Below are positions 61,501 to 64,000 of a DNA stretch of 64,000 nucleotides, piece by piece. Both the position numbers and the translations under genes were made by a program. The stretch covers positions 5,926,168-5,990,167 of the forward strand of contig OZ020522.1 in the NCBI GenBank assembly GCA_963971425.1, read 5' to 3'. Position 1 is the first letter of the stretch. Each line of letters opens with the position of its first letter. This stretch comes from Bryoerythrophyllum caledonicum (lineage: Eukaryota; Streptophyta; Bryopsida; Pottiales; Pottiaceae). The notes beneath the pieces are model-generated. The model searched no databases and had not been told where the DNA came from. It saw only the letters and a list, made by a program, of their open reading frames with translations.

Positions 61501-61660
61501 CCGATTTGACTTGGTATCTTTGGATCTCCCAATATCTCTTGCGGTTGATATCGGGATAGCACTTGCTGCTGAAATCTCGATGTCGGGATATTTCTCGCTG
61601 CTCGATACTCCTTGCTGCTCATATCCTGATATCTCAATATCTTGAACCTTCAACCCTACA
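58540..61660. repeat. Large degenerate array built on CGATATCTC / GATATC
   Basis: About 3.1 kb in which words such as CTCGATATCTC, CCCGATATCTCTTGCTCGAT and variants recur every 12-25 bases. Inside it a longer segment (GTTGATTTTGACGTATCTCG and onward, ending in AATGTTNACNTATCCA) recurs near 58866, 59283, 59866 and 60618, so there is a loose higher-order structure. The plus strand is pyrimidine-rich. It has no coding capacity beyond repeat-derived frames. Similar words in reverse orientation reappear at 62220-62420 and 63740-63830. Confidence 0.88.
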
Positions 61661-62030
61661 CCTTGACGATAGCTTGTCGAGTACCAGGAATCCAACATCG
61701 ACAGGCCGTATGCAAGATTACCGTATATGCACGGTTTTAGTTCGGGTAGTGGAGATTGAGTTGGTTTCGAATGGAGGTGCACAAAACTCCTTGATACACA
61801 ATGTTAGAGTCGTAGCGAAACTCATGACGAGATCTCAAACTCCCTTAATACGATCTGTACACAGGCGAACCTTCAACCCTCATTGATGACGATATCTTGG
61901 GTTGCCCTAAACCCAATATCGACAGGCTGCATACAAAATTCCCCCATGTTCACGGTTTTAGCTTCAACCAGAACAGGGATGGTTTGGAATGGAGGTCGAT
62001 AAAACTCCTTGAATCCACATTATCTGTAGG
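61655..62030. repeat. Diverged tandem duplication of about 210 bp
   Basis: GAACCTTCAACCCT at 61644 and 61868. Both are followed by an ATCGACAGGC segment, a CACGGTTTTAG segment and AATGGAGGT...AAAACTCCTTGA. Borders the GATATC array. Confidence 0.75.
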
Positions 62031-62437
62031 TGTCACACATTGATTTAATACGCATGTACATGACTTGTATATTTCCTTTCTTCATTTCATACACGTCAAC
62101 ACTAATCGGTACATTTTTCTTTTGAAGTTTACCCTAAAACATCCTGCCTAAACCATGTCAACCATTTCACTTACGAATTTTAAACCCTCAAGCCTCAACC
62201 AAGGATTAATAGAGTGAAACCGAGATACCGATATATGTCGATATCGAGGTATCGAGGTATTAGCAGCAAGGAATAATGAGAGATCAAATGCAGCACGAAA
62301 TTTCAAATGTCAGCAGCTAGCCATGTCGAGATATCAGCAACAACAGATATCCACAAATCAATGAGCGGAAAGAAATAACGTGATTATTTTTCGCATTCCG
62401 GCGGATATCGAGATATCAAACTTGAAAGAACGTTGAG

Positions 62438-63127
62438 CTAAAAGAGATAGCTCAACATTTCACCTCGTTGAGCTAAAAGAGATACCAAAATTTCCCGGTA
62501 GCTTTGAATCCGAAGATTCCATTCATCAAAGGGGGTTGAATCTATGAAAGGATTACCTAGATCACGAGATACTCGAAACATGTGAGCAGGAACTTCTTGT
62601 ACCATAGACGCAAGGAGTGTTATCCATATCACGACAGCACAATGGCGTTCGGCATCTACACTGGGCCCGGTCCAAGTAGCATGGAAATCCCAAAGTCTGC
62701 CACGGAGAGAGGGCACCCCCTGGTAGAATTGGGAAACCAGTCTGGGTCGAGGAGTTTTACGATGTAAATATCGCGAGCTTCTATGCCAGATCTAGTGATC
62801 CAGCAGACTGAAGGTATGAAGAAAGTTGCCAATTCCAAAGTAGTTGCCCCAACCATGAAGAATTGGGTTTACCAATTTGATCATCTGGTAAGGAGAGAAA
62901 TCTATATTTTCAGAAAAGACATTTTTTGTTTTCCATTTCAGCGACATTATTATATTAGGATTAGGATACACGTAGAGGCCTCCACGAGTGAAATTCTTTC
63001 CCACCTTCCATGAGGAAGTGATTTGGCTATAAGAGCGAGCCCTATCGATATTATGGAATATGAAGCTGAGAAAATGAATTCTCTCTCCGATCTTCGACGG
63101 GAATATGCGGGTTTTTTCTGACGACAA
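62438..63127 (-). pseudogene. Mitochondrial group II intron maturase fragment (NUMT)
   Basis: One minus-strand frame across 690 bases with a single TAG (about 62790-62794). It reads FSPYQMIKLVNPILHGWGN, then YFGIGNFLHTFSLLDH, WHRSSRYLHRKTPRPRLVSQ and FYQGVPSLRGRLWDFHATW. These are the domain X and downstream tail of group II intron-encoded reverse transcriptase/maturases, as found in bryophyte mitochondria. The RT domain is absent. It is joined tail-to-head to a cox3 fragment at about 63127 and surrounded by nuclear GATATC repeats, so it is a rearranged organelle insertion. Confidence 0.75.
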
Positions 63128-63375
63128 TTGAAGGCCGCGATTTCTGATGGTATTTATGGTTCTACATTTTTCTTAGCCACAAGGTTTCATAAATTTCATG
63201 TTATTATAGGTACCATTTTCCTAATAATATGCGCTATTTGTCAATAGCTAGGGCATTTTACCCAAACGCATCACTTTGGCTTCGAAGCAACTGCTTGGTA
63301 CCGGCATTTTGTTGACGTGGTTTGGTTATTCCTATTCGTATCCATTTATTAAATTATTGGTGGGGAGGTAATCAA
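63128..63375 (+). pseudogene. cox3: Mitochondrial cox3 fragment (NUMT)
   Basis: The plus strand reads [20 protein letters not shown], then [32 protein letters not shown] and [12 protein letters not shown], followed after a small insertion by YWWGGN. This is the C-terminal half of cytochrome c oxidase subunit III, a mitochondrial inner-membrane protein. Normally invariant positions are altered (Gly to Arg before FHK, a TAG where Tyr is expected in RQYLGH, Trp to Arg in AWYWH), so it is a decayed nuclear copy. It joins the maturase fragment abruptly at its 5' side. Confidence 0.9.
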
Positions 63376-64000
63376 AACAAGGAGAAAAAATCTGAAATAG
63401 TTTTTTTACCAACCTAATAATATCTTACTTAAAGATAGAACTTCATTTAGTCTGCTTTCTTTTCCAAGAACTGGACTTGTAATGATGGTGGTATTCGTGA
63501 TCAATTCTGGCAATTCTAATATGGATCTTAGTACTTTTTAGAAGGAAGGTATCCATATACGGGTGATGCCACGAGGCAACTATTTTGATAGTTGGTAATG
63601 ACGAGGCTGACGAAGCCAAATGACGTAGCTGCTGAACGACAGCATTCACCAATTAGACTCGCCCCACGATTTAATAGATACTGAGTAGTAGCATCAAGGT
63701 CTAAACCGAATTGAGCAAAAGCGGCTCAACATACGGGAATCGCCATCTGGAGATATGTCGATATTGAGGTATCGAGATGTCAACAGGTTTACATACTCAG
63801 AGATCCAATGCAGAAACGAAATCGAGATATGAGCAGCAACAAATTTACATTACAATTTACAAGTGAGTTTACATATCCGGCATGTTCATGGGTGCCGCTA
63901 AAAACGATGCCCGGAAGAACGGAAAAGGAAAATGGGCCCTATTTGCATCATTAAAAATCCTAAGCTGCCGGGATCTTTCTCTTTAGGAGAGCCAATAACG
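63376..64000. other. Flank of the mitochondrial insertion, with GATATC-type words
   Basis: 63440-63660 could be more organelle-derived sequence, but no gene was recognised. 63740-63830 carries TCGATATTGAGGTATCGAGA-type repeats in the orientation opposite to the main array. Confidence 0.4.

Noticed and set aside
58540..61660. CRISPR-like array
   Set aside because: The words are degenerate and irregularly spaced with no unique spacers, and the DNA is eukaryotic.
60160..61782. Long isoleucine/glutamate-rich and serine-rich frames in the 58.5-61.7 kb region
   Set aside because: They translate the GATATC-type repeat words and have no protein character beyond that periodicity.

Overview
The window looks like nuclear DNA of a green plant, most likely a seedless land plant such as a bryophyte. 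The evidence is: intron-containing remnants of genes for organellar proteins (alanyl- and asparaginyl-tRNA synthetases and a plastid sigma factor), plant-style AAACCCTAA 'telobox' motifs in 5' regions, a land-plant-type mitochondrial insertion (cox3 plus a group II intron maturase), and a Ty3/gypsy fragment of plant type. The DNA is mostly AT-rich, gene-poor and full of decayed transposons. Several protein families more typical of fungi or protists are present (a Tc1 element, Crinkler-like ATPase-nucleases, a 308-residue nuclease-like protein, a LINE RNase H). No species can be named from the sequence alone.

Layout, left half. 1-2831 is a DUF4371 (hAT-type) transposase pseudogene split by a 2.3-kb CACTA element. 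3.6-4.8 kb holds a truncated Ty3/gypsy pol. 5.7-8.4 kb holds minus-strand remnants of an organellar alanyl-tRNA synthetase and a plastid sigma factor. 10372-11298 is an intact ORF of a fungal-like nuclease-fold family. 11937-15874 is an almost complete organellar asparaginyl-tRNA synthetase with good splice sites but disabling lesions. 16-20.9 kb and 24.2-28 kb are AT-rich and carry degenerate non-autonomous elements. 20959-23286 encodes a coiled-coil RING protein.

Layout, right half. 28210-28758 is an intact IMP3 (U3 snoRNP) gene. Next to it sits an apparently intact Tc1 transposon (29771-31437), inserted at the broken end of a Crinkler-like pseudogene (31438-33184). An intact four-exon paralogue of that pseudogene spans 44196-38994. 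Its 2.3-kb third intron is a mosaic of sequence also found behind the pseudogene. A polyubiquitin remnant lies just upstream of it. From 44.8 to 47.5 kb there are TIR elements ending in TTAACCCCTAA. 51.4 kb carries a 22-bp tandem repeat, 52.7-54.2 kb a LINE RNase H fragment, and 54.1-55.6 kb tandem hairpin repeats. 58.5-61.7 kb is a large degenerate array built on GATATC, and 62.4-63.4 kb is a rearranged mitochondrial insertion.

Genes likely to be functional are IMP3, the four-exon Crinkler-like gene, the Tc1 transposase, the RING/coiled-coil gene and the 308-residue ORF. The most interesting system is the Crinkler-like pair: one intact P-loop ATPase with a PD-(D/E)XK-like nuclease tail, one truncated copy, shuffled intron/leader repeats shared between them, and an intact Tc1 inserted exactly at the dead copy's break point.
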